Below, one piece after another: positions 44,078-54,487 of a DNA stretch of 64,000 bases. Positions within the stretch are counted from its first letter, which is position 1, and each line of letters starts with the position of its first letter. The notes below the pieces were generated by a model that worked only from the letters and a program-made list of their open reading frames with translations, searched no databases and was not told where the DNA came from. The DNA comes from Margaritifera margaritifera (Eukaryota > Mollusca > Bivalvia > Unionida > Margaritiferidae): NCBI GenBank assembly GCA_029931535.1, contig JAQPZY010001412.1:806001-870000 (forward strand), in the 5' to 3' direction. The position numbers were made by a program, and so were the translations under genes.

Positions 44078-46330
44078 TTTCCCCCGAGAGATTCGTTTTT
44101 TATCGATGTTCATAATTAGATATTCCATTCTGTCAAATACCCACTTGGTGCTATATGTGATCTTTTTGTCGCATTCATTCATCAGTATTGACCTTGATTA
44201 GTTATTAAAAAGAAGGCGTCACATGAAATAAATGCGGTCCACTCATCTAATTCCAATACTCATTCACATTTACAATACACAGTTAACAAGTTAACATCAA
44301 AAATAGAATATTTGTTCTAGTGGCAGTTTATTACATATTTTGACTTATTTGTAATCACAATAATGCAATATTGATACTAATGGCAGTTAGAATTAATCAT
44401 AATGCATAGCTTCTGGTGTACTCATTTGAAGTCATATGGCCAAAAATCATGGTGTAGTCACCAAAGTGGGAACACAAATCTTAAGGTTATATCGAATGCC
44501 GATCGGTAGTCCCTTGGATTTCTTTTTAACCGAGTTTCACAGAATTGCTTTCATTTTATTAAGTTAATCTTTGTCATATTTTGACGACTCAAATCAGTAC
44601 TCAGAAAAAATATATTCTTGTGAATTTTATTCACCATGATTTTATCACGTAGGCACATAAATCAATGTTATATAGTTAATTCTTAACCCGGACCTTAAGA
44701 ATATGCATGAGTTACAATCAACAACTTGTGGCTGACTGTTTGCACGTAACAAATTGAGTAGAAAATATTTTTATCTTCATAAACAAGTCTCTTTAAAGGA
44801 AACCTGAACCAAAGATTGTCATGCCTTTTAAGAATGTTGAGGAATCCAAAGTCTCCTCAATAACTTTCACTTGGAAATCTACAGTTTTATCTTTATCATC
44901 AGTCTTATTCGCATAATCAAATGAATCTATTAGCCTTAGGAATAACGTGGTAATAGGAAAAGGAAGGTCGCGCACTTACTTCTTATAGGCTTTAAAACAT
45001 GCACATAACGCGAGATCACTTTCAGTCCATGTTTCGAATGCGTACCTGTGTACTGTCATAGTTGAAACGAAACGCAAAGAGTATAATTTAATTGCCACCG
45101 ATTTAGGATACCCTACTTCATTGTCTTAAGTTTGAACATGATTCGAGACCTCTACATATACATGAGTAAATGATAGCCATTGTTTGATTTTTTCATGCTA
45201 CTGCAGGGTTTTTATAAACAACAGAATAAATTAAGTACTACAATACGTAGGTGGTGTTGGAAAAATCATTCAACAGACAGCTTCATGCAGCAAAAGAACG
45301 TGGTTTAAGTTCAAGATATAGTATCACAATTTCTCAAAATTTGAAATGATACTATTACTATTTATGAGGGCATTTTATAGTTTTCATTAGAATGATTATA
45401 TATTGCTAGAATTGGCGGTTCGGATTGTTATCCGCCACCGTGTTTACCAGTAATGCATCTTTTAAATCAAATACATATTTAAATCAAGGCCAAGTGTCAT
45501 ATAATTGTTTCCTCTTCGATGTGGTAGATTGAAAAGTCCTAGTAATAGTGTTTGATTCATTCGTACGTGCCAGCTACATCAAGATCAAACAACGAACCAT
45601 ATTCAAATTAGATATCTTAGATGTGATCTCACTAAAGAGAAAGTTTGTTTTCGTGCCATGGGATTTCCTTTGACCACCTGATATCTGTGAATTTGGATTG
45701 ATGTGATTACTGCATGGATGGTTCATTAATGTTATTATCTGACGGTTGTTATATTTACTACAGAGATCTATAAGATACAAACATAGAGGAAACTGTGATT
45801 GTTGACTTCTGTAATTGTCAGATAGATAATGATTTTAGTTAAATTCCAAGAAACAGTCTAGTCCATTTCTATCTGAAAGAGATCGAAACTTTTCCTTGGT
45901 GTTAGCTAGTCAGATTACAATGATTCTCTCCAATCATTTTTTCAAAATTAGCCCGTAAAACTTTGAGGTTATTCGAGCAGCTGGGTATATAAGCTGGTGA
46001 TATGGGCCTTTTAGTCAGTCAACCATAAGTTAAATGTTACAGAAAGCGACCTCAAAGAAAGAGAGAGAAAAGAAGCATTGGTAGGTTGGTATAAATATTT
46101 CAGATGGTTGCCTGAACAAGTGTAGCTCTAGTACATAAATACCAGTTTTTGGTACTGGCGTGCTGTAGTTACTATCCCGGAGTTGTGTGATTGCCTGGAT
46201 AAAATAGAGATCACAGTAGCTCCTGAATATTCTGTGGTTATTTTCAAGGTTTCTTTTACGGAATCGATCTTGCCTGGATAATGCAGGGGCTAAGGTAGCT
46301 CCAGAATACCCCTCCCCCTTAGCCTTAGGT
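44077..46330. other. Intergenic; one weak protein-like ORF at 44793-44975 (minus)
   Basis: No recognised gene. The minus ORF at 44793-44975 (60 codons, ending 'STFLKGMTIFGSGFL') has protein-like composition but no family match that I can name, and no clear splice sites. Confidence 0.3.
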
Positions 46331-46331
46331 A

Positions 46332-46332
<1 letters not shown>

Positions 46333-46362
<30 letters not shown>
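46333..46362. repeat. (GT)n microsatellite
   Basis: About 15 GT units. Confidence 0.95.
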
Positions 46363-46410
46363 TCGCAAAGTGCAGCTACATGTATTCGGCTAAATCACCA
46401 TCTAAATTGG

Positions 46411-46535
46411 CGCAGGCATGAGAATCATCATAATGATCAGGAGGCACGGGAATCATCATAATGGTCAGGAGCAACGGGAATAATCATAATTTTCAGGAGG
46501 CACAGGAATCATCATACTGATCAGGAGCTACGTGA
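46411..46535. repeat. 28-bp tandem repeat, 4 copies
   Basis: 'GGGAATCATCATAATG.TCAGG' recurs with 28-bp spacing (46423, 46451, 46479, 46507). Confidence 0.92.
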
Positions 46536-46729
46536 ATGAGAATAAGGCTTGCGTAGTAGCTCCTGAGATTCAAAACATTTTGGTTCTACTCAAAATAAAT
46601 TACATAACTTTTTGATTGTTTGGACCATTTTGTTGCTGCGAGTAGGAAGGTTACCAGATTATTGTGATGTGTATATTTGTCAGACGTTACACGTAGGAAA
46701 GCTTCCGATCAATCTGTACATTTTATTTG

Positions 46730-46734
<5 letters not shown>

Positions 46735-46824
<90 letters not shown>

Positions 46825-46826
46825 AT
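46735..46826. repeat. (AT)n(GT)n compound microsatellite
   Basis: About 36 AT units followed by about 9 GT units. Confidence 0.97.
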
Positions 46827-46869
46827 GTATATTCATGACAAGGGAACATGGTCAAAAGACATTATAGTA

Positions 46870-47430
46870 CTAATAGCTTGATGTCACGAAAAGAAAAGTG
46901 AGACTGAACAAAAGAACAGGAAAGAAACTGACGTACGGTGCGTAACACAGAGCACGTTTTTACTAGGATTTTTCGGTTAAGCCAAATTCTCACTCGGTCG
47001 CCTATGTTATATCCAATATATATATGTTTTTCGTAATGGAAATTATATCCGGGATTTAAAGCTAGAATTGAAAGAAATATTGACCTCTACAGATTGCTCC
47101 CTATGACACTTTATCTCTTCACAATGACGTTGATAACCAGGTGATACCAAGCAGTATAAAGCTATAGTGCTGCTAGGCTTAATCCAAACTTGTTCGTCTT
47201 ATTCATGGGTAGTGTAGGTCCCTTTCCAGACATTTAGTTATTTCTTGTGTTATTTTGGTTGTTTTTCTTTCGTTTAGGCTCCGTCGTTATTTTTCTGGAT
47301 AGTTTTTTTTTTCTTCTCATTGCCATAATGTAAATATTATTTATCCTACGCATGTTTGTGTCTGTGTATGTTCTATATTGCCCACTGAGGAAGACATTGC
47401 TTTAGCTAGAAACGTAGGGAAACTTTGCTT
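46870..47430. other. AT-rich left flank of the GC-richer relic
   Basis: No gene. Base composition changes visibly at about 47430. Confidence 0.4.
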
Positions 47431-47635
47431 TTTTGCTCCGCGCCACTTTCCAAGCTTTGTGCCATACGAACGCGAAGACAGTATTACCACGCAGACACGT
47501 TACACTTCTATTAAATGTATGTAATAAAAATAAAAACATGATTGGCCCGATAATTTCGGGCAGCGACGCAGTCGCTTTTTCTGTAAGTGTTTTAAACATC
47601 CCGGCCAGCTGCTGAAAATGTTTTTGTTTTTTTAA

Positions 47636-48322
47636 CTATTTTGTTTTTGCCCCTCCAGGTTCAAGTTTAGGTGACGCAGCTGGGGCTGGCACTGTACTAT
47701 CACAGCAACATGTCTTCCTGACAGCGAGTACAATCGTGCTCATGTTGAACCCCAGCGCGATGAAAATCGAAGCTATAGTGACGCCCTGTTCGCAGAAGAG
47801 TGTTCGCAGCCTCTGTGCCATGGTTATATCCTTATGGAGGATTCTGTTGATGGTTTCCGTCTCCCTTATCCGGGTAAACTGGTCACGAAGGGCTTCTCAG
47901 TTTTCACTGGTAGCCTCTAGCCGCGGCGCGGTTTCTTCTTCCATCTGACGAATGCGATCTCGTATTGTTTGGCTCTTCTGTTTTCTTTCCCTTTCGGTTA
48001 GGCTCGTGCTGTTTTCCACCGTGTGGTTATCGAGTTCTGAAAGCTTCGTGAGGTTATTTATAAGCTCACCACTCATCCTTTGTAGCGCCGCGTTGAGACC
48101 AAGGATCTCACGCATTGGGAGGTTGTTTGCTGTCCCAGCGTCCTGTGCTGCTGCGTCCTTGAGTGCTGTGTCCTCTGATCCTCCTGCAGAGATTAGCTCG
48201 TGATCTGCCAGAATACCTCTGACTGTTTCTGTTGGGATCTCATCTACAGCTGCGGCGAGCTGTCTTTGTGTTTCAACCGACAGCCGCTCTATTACGAGGC
48301 AGCTGGTGTGTTTAACATGTAC
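47636..48322 (-). pseudogene. Coiled-coil protein with C-terminal membrane segment (relic ORF)
   Basis: A single minus frame is open from 48322 to the stop at 47636-47638 except for one TGA at 47897-47899, about 228 codons in all. The start resembles 'LVIERLSVETQRQLAAAVDE'. The middle is a heptad-like charged region ('TERERKQKSQTIRDRIRQME'). The C-terminus has a hydrophobic span 'GVTIASIFIALGFNMSTIVL' followed by Cys and Pro/Ala-rich residues. No ATG precedes 48115, so the original start is lost or non-canonical. No named family. The layout suggests a membrane-anchored or virion-associated component (inference). Confidence 0.6.
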
Positions 48323-48454
48323 TTATTCGTAATCATGGACGCGCAGCTTATCATCCAAAATGACCAGTTTGTCTGAGCAATCTACTAGCCCGCTCAAACA
48401 GCTGGAACGGCGAATAAGCTTGCGTGATGAGCTGGGCGACAGCAAATCTTTGAA

Positions 48455-49048
48455 AACTCACCGTGATCGTTGGCCTCTGTGGCTGCGGCAAAGCGATTTC
48501 GCATGTGAGCTTCTCGAAACCGAATTTAAGGGCCACTTTGATTTTGTCCGCATTATCTGCCCTACTATTGACCTGAATAATGCATACGACCGTCCGTGGG
48601 CGCGCGGTATAAAAGGCCAGGCAGAATTTTTTTTCAACCCCGAGCGCTTTTGTTGATATTTTGATGACCTGCCATCTGCCGTGGCAAAACAGTTTGAGTG
48701 CACCACCACGCTCTCTCTGCTTGATGACTGCGCCTTTCTTTCGGGCGTCCGGCATAAGGAAACGGTCCTCACAACTAGCCAATGTCAGTCGCCGAGCTGG
48801 AATCAACGTATGGGTCATTACACAAAAAACACAGCCAAGGACTTTCGTAAGCAGACGTCTTGGATTGCGCTCTATTACTGTAATGACGACGATTCATTCA
48901 GAAACGTGCTGCAAGAAAATAATGTCACTGAGCCTGAGCATATGGCCGAGGCATATGACTGTCTCAGAAACGAGAGTTTGGGAAAGGTATTGATGCGAAC
49001 AGAGCCGCGAGTCTTATATAAATTTGTTTCAGGTCACACTTGTAGTCG
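48455..49048 (+). pseudogene. FtsK/HerA-type packaging ATPase (Polinton-like), frameshifted
   Basis: In order: a P-loop G-L-C-G-C-G-K-A at 48472-48495; a strand 'FDFVRIICPT' at about 48537-48566; Walker B 'LSLLDDCAF' near 48711-48738; 'VWVITQ' near 48808-48825; then 'RKQTSWIALYY' and 'NVLQENNV'. This is the motif order of the packaging ATPases of Polintons/adintoviruses. The P-loop is in a different frame from IICPT, a TGA interrupts near 48654, and the VWVITQ block is in yet another frame, so there are at least three frameshifts and one stop. The P-loop threonine/serine is Ala. Confidence 0.72.
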
Positions 49049-49049
49049 C

Positions 49050-49680
49050 TATCGTCGCTTAGCATGCTGTGGCTTCCTCTAGCGTATCTTACCAGCCACA
49101 TTTTAACCATTGGAACCCTAGCTTTATATATCAACTACTTAGAGCTAAGCGGTCAACTAACCATATCGTCCAAAACATTGCAAGATCTCTGGTTGCTGCT
49201 GTACAAGTCTTTGCACAAGGGCAAGGCTAGACGTCAAACATGGATGTTGAAGAGTTGCTAAGTGAATTTAAAGACTTGCCAGTAGCTTGCCACTGCTTCG
49301 GAGCGGGTGCGAGTGCAGTGCGAGCGACCACTAACACCGAGGTGGCCACTGCAGGCTAAATGACAGAAAAGCGCAAGACAGATATTTGCAATAGAGACAA
49401 GCCAAGCGTATCACATCTGCTTGACCACCTATCAGAGTTGACTGCTTCTGGCGCAGCAAAAGAATACCTTTCCCGCAATCTCACCTCTGACGGCCTCATG
49501 GTGATGCGCGCTGAGGAGGTCGCCAAAAGCTATGCCTTATTCAATGCTAAACTAGGGGCTATAACGACATCGTCGCTGATTGCGTCTCTAAAAATGACCC
49601 GATCATTCAAACATCTTTAATGAACATCTGCGCCCATCTATATTTCAAGTACGGAGCGACACTGGTCACCTTGCTACGGG
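49050..49680 (+). pseudogene. Unrecognised relic ORF(s) after the ATPase
   Basis: Protein-like readings in more than one frame: 'SYQPHFNHWNPSFIYQLLRA' near 49090, 'MDVEELLSEFKDLPVACHCF' from 49241, and a helical segment from 49360 ('HLLDHLSELTASGAAKEYLS'). The last continues after a frameshift into 'IIQTSLMNICAHLYFKYGAT' at about 49600-49660. It looks like one or two genes broken by frameshifts. Helical, no family recognised. Confidence 0.45.
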
Positions 49681-49689
49681 AATGATCAC

Positions 49690-50240
49690 CTAAAAGCATT
49701 TGCAGCCCGTCGCTCCGACTGAGCGGGAATTTGAAAAGAACCGACAAGGTATCTTGTGCGCAACTTATAATAGCACCGACACAGGAATCGTCACAGTCAC
49801 CGCCACAGGAACCGGTGACTGTACCCTCACAAGTTACTAAAGTTAAAAATCCTGGTAGGGTGGCCTCTGGTAGAAAGCTAGCCGCCTTAATGAAAGAACG
49901 CCACACAGCGTCAATGACGGGTTCAGCACAGCTCAAAGAATTGGAGCCGCGGGAACTGCATAAAGTGTCAGAACCGCGAGAACCGCACGAAGAGAGCGAA
50001 GAGACTCAGGCCATACGCCGCGATGTTACCCCCTTTTTCGAAACAAGAAAGATTGGAAACACCAGGGACTGCAAATTAAGAAATACATATTACATGGGGC
50101 GTCGTAGTTCTGGCTGCTGCAGACCTCTTTTACGCCTACACCAACACGAAGAGCAGAAGCTCCGTCGACCGTACACCTCTGCAAGTACCCATGCAAGCAC
50201 CTGTATTAGACACCAGCCGGACCCCTTTCATAAAGAATAA
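49690..50240 (+). pseudogene. Pro/Gln/Glu-rich unrecognised relic ORF
   Basis: An open frame through 49731-50240 with a low-complexity N-terminal part 'SSQSPPQEPVTVPSQV', a basic patch 'GRVASGRKLAALMKERH' and a Glu/Arg-rich stretch. It may be the C-terminal tail of the preceding broken ORF, since the frame is close by and both are helical/charged. After about 50040 the composition looks less protein-like, suggesting a frameshift. Confidence 0.4.
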
Positions 50241-50285
50241 CGCTTGTCGTTTGCTCTTGTGCTTCTTTACAGTAAAAACAGAAAG

Positions 50286-50525
50286 ATGTCTACACCACCA
50301 TACACCAAGGACCTTGGAAATCTCTCTGCTGTCGTGCTTGGCTTTCTAAAGGTTGGGTACACAATAATTGCCAAACGCCTGCTTCAGATGAGAGCAGTCG
50401 ACCTCGGGCGTCTAGATTTCGAGGACGCAGCCAGGACCATTACCATAACAGCGCTCTCCCTTTTGGCACAGGACATGCTAATTAAACAAGGCATCATTCC
50501 TGCTAATTATATCATGGCTGCATAA
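50286..50525 (+). CDS. Intact small ORF of the relic (79 residues)
   Basis: ATG at 50286 and TAA at 50523-50525 with no disruption, unlike its neighbours. It begins 'MSTPPYTKDLGNLSAVVLGF', continues with an amphipathic/hydrophobic middle and ends 'LIKQGIIPANYIMAA'. I recall similar short ORFs in invertebrate transposon clusters but cannot name a family. The next broken ORF follows within about 80 bp on the same strand, as in a compact viral-type gene block. Confidence 0.5.
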   Translation: MSTPPYTKDLGNLSAVVLGFLKVGYTIIAKRLLQMRAVDLGRLDFEDAARTITITALSLLAQDMLIKQGIIPANYIMAA

Positions 50526-50605
50526 TGGTTGAAATTGCAATGATGCTGGCGGTACAATTGTTACCGCCTTCGCATTTACCGGCTTAAGGTACCGCTTCTC
50601 TCGGA

Positions 50606-50999
50606 TAAAAAAAACATGAGGCTGACGAGAAACGCATTCGCCACGATAAGGCAGTTGAGCAGCTCCAAGCTGCGCAAGCCGAACACCAACGTAGACGCAA
50701 CGAGTGGCTCAATTATCTCATTCAGCGGCTTCACGAAGGACAGCATGCAGAAAAGATCGTTAGTGACGTCAATGAAGCCGAGCGCGAGTACTACCTTATG
50801 ACTGGCAAAAACAACAGACGACGAGCTGGGCAGCGAGCCCAATCTTTCTGACTTCTACATGCCCTCACCTGAGCTGCAAAAATATGAAATGATATTTATT
50901 GTTGGGGGCCTCGCCGTAGTGGGCTATGTGGCTTACAAGCGGAGGAATTTTTTGCGTTGGCATATTCCGCTGCTAGTATATTGCAAGCGAATCAATTGA
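50606..50999 (+). pseudogene. Coiled-coil protein with LSDFY motif and C-terminal membrane helix, one frameshift
   Basis: The first frame (about 50606-50851) is a charged helix with 'KAVEQLQAAQAEHQRRRNEW' and 'VNEAEREYYLMTGKN'. The second frame (about 50820-50999) carries 'GSEPNLSDFYMPSPE' and then a hydrophobic segment 'YEMIFIVGGLAVVGYVAYKR' before TGA. The two parts form a natural continuation, so a single frameshift near 50815-50825 is inferred. A basic coil plus C-terminal anchor would suit a minor structural protein (inference). Confidence 0.5.
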
Positions 51000-51004
51000 G
51001 ATAG

Positions 51005-51240
51005 AGTTATGGAGCGCGGTTCATGCTGTGGTATACGCCACGAAACGTGACTAAATTCATGACCTTATCGCTCAACTGCGGGACAGGGATACCTTCCTTA
51101 TTCAGGTCTGGCGTGAATCCCCATCTTCAATGCGGCAGTTCGCAGCTCATATACTTGTGCACTCTGCTACGCCCCATACCTACGATGCCACCGTGGAGCT
51201 CGATCGTGTCGCGAGGTACATAACGAGCACCCTCGGCGGT
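51005..51240 (+). pseudogene. Unrecognised coding-like segment before the integrase
   Basis: One + frame gives a helix-like reading 'LIHDLIAQLRDRDTFLIQVW' followed by 'QFAAHILVHSATPHTYDATV' and 'VARYITSTLGG' before a stop. Its composition is protein-like. It may be a separate small gene or the N-terminal part of the next one. Confidence 0.35.
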
Positions 51241-51259
51241 TAGCTCGCGGGAACCGCTG

Positions 51260-51556
51260 CAAGCAAAGGCATTTTTTGCGTTGCGCTGTTAGAGGGGCCA
51301 AAACTGAAGCCCGCAAGGTTACTGCAAGGGTGCAAAAGCGGTCAAAAAGATGGCAGAAGCCGCTAAAAGTTCACAAGATGCTTCCACAATTTGATGTATC
51401 AACCCCTAAAGAGGTGCACCAAGCCGATCTATTGCTTTTGCCGCATGACAAGGTTGGAAGATACATTTACAAGTATGTGCTGACTGTGGTTACAATGAGG
51501 CTGAGCCCTCGACCACGAAGGAGGCTTCCAGTGTCGCCGATGCTTTGTGACCAAAG
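51260..51556 (+). pseudogene. rve-type (retroviral-like) integrase fragment
   Basis: A basic N-terminal region, then 'FDVSTPKEVHQADLLLLPHD' and 'KVGRYIYKYVLTVV', the start of an integrase catalytic core, with the first acidic residue in 'QAD'. After TVV the frame shifts and a few codons that would hold the second catalytic Asp ('TVVD' region) are missing. The other frame resumes as 'YNEAEPSTTKEASSVADAL' and stops. The rest of the core, including the catalytic Glu, is absent. Confidence 0.72.
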
Positions 51557-51559
51557 TGT

Positions 51560-51780
51560 AAGTTATTTGGCAAGGCATGATCGTTGTGGACTATTAGCTT
51601 GAGCTTTCCTCTTTTAACTTGGTACTTTCCGCTGTCGTAGATCTCGCCGCCTGAGATGTCCTTTAGAATGATCGATCGCTTGAGGAGACCTTCCAGCTAA
51701 ATTACATTCTTGATCTTCGCCCCCCCCCCCTTTCGTAGACGTGGCCTTCCCACCATATCAGCATCCTGAACCTTAATTAT
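51560..51780 (-). pseudogene. Minus-strand coding-like segment, unrecognised
   Basis: Minus reading gives 'VQDADMVGRPRLRKGGGAKI', a TAG, then 'LEGLLKRSIILKDISGGEIY', 'DSGKYQVKRGKLKLIV' and 'HNDHALPNN', with protein-like composition. It abuts the broken end of the integrase on the opposite strand. A C-homopolymer (51720-51730 on +) may have introduced a frameshift. No family recognised. Confidence 0.4.
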
Positions 51781-51841
51781 GTTAAACCATCACCCCTTGA
51801 TATCACCAATGCGTCAGATTTCTCTCTTTTCTTATTTTTCC

Positions 51842-52025
51842 ATTTTTGTTCCTTCCCGTTCCTCCTCAACCGCTATATCCTCTTTCATCTTGCAAAATTC
51901 CTCCTCTAGCGCGTTTAGCGCCTTTCCGCTTCTTGAATAATTGTGGTTTTATTCCCGCCAATTCATAATATTCTTTTCCAACCTTTGCCGCTTTGGCGTG
52001 GTGCGTTTCTTTTATGGCCGACATG
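51842..52025 (-). pseudogene. Small minus-strand charged ORF, one frameshift
   Basis: Starting near 52025 the minus strand reads 'MSAIKETHHAKAAKVGKEYY' and 'ELAGIKPQLF'. After a frameshift it continues 'NALEEEFCKMKEDIAVEEER' to a TAA near 51842. Helical, Lys/Glu-rich. It probably forms one transcription unit with the segment at 51560-51780. Confidence 0.4.
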
Positions 52026-52044
52026 CTTACCAGCTTAACAATAG

Positions 52045-52215
52045 ATGTCTTTATTCAAATAAAATAATTTCATCGTGTTTCCCAAGATGAGTATACTTAC
52101 CACCTTTATTGTAATAGCTTTTCTTTATTCTAAATAACTGTGTTAAGGCTCCCAGATCGATATACTCGTTAGCTTTATTACAAAAGCTATTTCTTGTTCT
52201 AAATAAAAGAAAATT
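52045..52215. repeat. About 70-bp direct repeat, 2 diverged copies
   Basis: 'CTTTATT...AATAGCTTTTCTTTATTCTAAATAACTGTG' is echoed by 'CTTTATTACAAAAGCTATTTCTTGTTCTAAATAA'. Words 'GTATACTTACC.CC' and 'GATATACTCGTTAGC' correspond. It marks the right edge of the relic. Confidence 0.6.
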
Positions 52216-52484
52216 TTTCGAGTTTAACAATACATATTGGCGAGGCGTTGGATCTCCTCATTAAAATATTTCCCCCTTTTTCTTCTTTTTTCCGCATAAA
52301 ACTTGTTTTTCATGCTGATTCCTCCACAACCCCTGCATACAATACTATTACCCCTATTCCTCAGCCAGTACAAGCAGCGCCTTCCATATTGTTATACATT
52401 TCCATAATTCAATCGCACGTGTTAGGGGGGGGGGGAGGGGGTCATTTTCCGCTATATAATATCCGCTTACAACTATCTCCGAGG

Positions 52485-52645
<161 letters not shown>

Positions 52646-52659
52646 GATATAATGATACC

Positions 52660-54240
52660 ATTTTTAGTTTTTTAAAAATATACCCTGTTCCGCAAACCAG
52701 CGCTTAGATCGGATCTTTTTTTTCGCTGTCAATTCAAACGCTCAATCTATGGTTGGGATTGCAGGGGGGGGGGGGGGGGGCTCGCAGACCCCTATATTCA
52801 CGGAGAGAACGCGTTTTCGATTTTGGAGGTCGAATGACCCGGTATGCTGGGACCCCGTGCTGCTTCAACACAGGGAGTTTTGTTCTCACCCATTTTGGTA
52901 ATTCTTTTTATGATCGTCCGCTCGTTGGCTGGTGTCTATCTACAAGTTTACAATCAATGTTAACTAATCTATTCTACCAAAATACCAGTTTGTATCCTGA
53001 TTTATTTCCTGACCAATTTGTGTGCACAGCATTTCAAATATCCTACCAATTACTCTTTGTATTTTATTATTGTTTATGGTGTTTAAAGCCTTTGTTCTGT
53101 GATACCAATACTTTCAAAAAGTTGAAAATATTAGTCTGTCTTCTGTTCTCATTCCAAATGCAATCGCTAAATCTGGGACTTCAAGTTAACCAATATCTTT
53201 AATTTTCCAACATATTCTGTTCGTTATGTATGGTTTGACATCGTTGAGAAATAAATGCAAATCTTGATCGTTTTCCCTATAAACTCTATATTAATGTATA
53301 GACCTTCTAAGCGAATTCTGAAGTGTTCTGGTGATGAACTCTTTAAATTTTGCTTCTTCATTCTATTAATTTTCAATCTAGTTTGAAGACCGACTAAAGG
53401 GGGTTGTAATTTTCTTTCATTCGTCTTTGGAATTGGATAATCAGTTCTTGTAGGCACCTATTATAGTACACTTCATCCAATATAAAATTAGCATGAAATG
53501 TAATTTTTTAGTGATTGTAGATCTATCCCCTTCTTACAGTTTTTCCACACTAGCAAGTAACTATTTTCTGATTCTTTTCCCTCACCGTTATATTGCCTTC
53601 ATTATGAAACCATTTTGTTTTGATTTCTTCAAATTACATCGTCGTTACTTTTTTTTTCCTTTTTGCAGTTAGTCAACTGCCTTTTCCCAGTTACATTTGT
53701 AACATCGGAAAGTACTCATTTAGTTACTACTTGCATAATTAACAGATACATCTGATGTTATGGCTTTCTAAAGTCATTGTGCCAAACACACCATTTAACA
53801 TTATTAATTCATCGACGATTCAATTTATATTTGTCTGTTCAGATTCGTTAGAAAAATAAACTGGCAACATACTAAACGCATTGTCTTTGTGAATATGTAT
53901 AACGTTCTTTCCCAAATTTATCATTATCTCTTTGTAAAGGTATCAGAAATATCATAAATTACCGTTATTACTGATAACACTGGTCTACAGCCAAAATGCT
54001 TCCGCAATAAATGTTGTCAAACTTGACTAATTCTGGGTCACTGAGAACGAAAATGATGCTTAAAATTGTTGATTGGCTCTAGTTTTAAAGGTATTATACT
54101 GGGTCAGTATAAACGACCCTTGACTTGGGAATGGCGGACTATAAGTGAGTTATAAAGGGAAGGGATCTCAATTTAAACCAGAAATGACTCAAATACATCT
54201 TTGATTGGATCAATGAATAAATCTATGACTGGGTTTTGAC
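52660..54240. other. Mixed sequence with no recognised gene; G-run at 52764-52780
   Basis: A moderately GC-rich stretch at 52690-52880 may be a displaced end of the relic. A minus open frame at 53224-53457 ('PEHFRIRLEGLYINIEFIGK') is protein-like but unassigned and could be more Polinton debris. Confidence 0.35.
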
Positions 54241-54269
54241 AATACTTGCTTTTTAGGCAAAACAATGAA

Positions 54270-54350
54270 TGATGCAATCTGAAGCTGGTATTGCGTCATA
54301 CATGATATGAATTGCATCATGTTATTCCTAGAAGTCATGGATGATGCAAT
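54270..54350. promoter_or_regulatory. Cluster of four TGATGCAAT (CARE-like) motifs
   Basis: TGATGCAAT at 54270-54278 and 54342-54350; its reverse complement at 54311-54319; and ATTGCGTCA (reverse TGACGCAAT) at 54290-54298. The consensus TGATGNAAN is the C/EBP-ATF response element bound by ATF4-C/EBP dimers in animals. The cluster lies about 140-220 bp upstream of the ATG of the transposon-derived ORF. A functional role is inference. Confidence 0.45.
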
Positions 54351-54487
54351 CATAACTAAGCTTACATCACTCTGCTGAAGAAATTGCCCTATATCAGCTC
54401 TACAAATCATACAGTGTCGTGCTCTCCTATTTGTCAGTGTTTGATTTTGCAAAGGGACACATTTCTGTTTAGCCAAAGTGAGCAGAG

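Larger units (their letters stand above)
47430..52050. mobile_element. GC-richer relic of a Polinton-like/adintovirus-like element
   Basis: About 4.6 kb with visibly higher GC and CpG content than its flanks and dense coding remnants on both strands. They include a coiled-coil membrane protein (minus), a packaging-type ATPase (plus), several small proteins (plus), an rve-type integrase (plus) and further minus ORFs at the right end. ATPase plus retroviral-like integrase is the hallmark pairing of Polintons/adintoviruses, but no polymerase, protease or capsid gene is recognised inside. Ends and terminal inverted repeats were not located. Each larger ORF carries stops or frameshifts, so it is inactive. 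Confidence 0.75.

Noticed and set aside
43980..44201. ORFs rich in Ile-Tyr at this and other AT tracts (18473, 28728, 46612, 52248, 52473)
   Set aside because: Translation of (TA)n microsatellites.
48351..48818. 155-codon minus-strand ORF over the ATPase
   Set aside because: It is antisense of the GC-richer ATPase remnant. The plus-strand motifs (P-loop, IICPT, LLDD) decide the strand.
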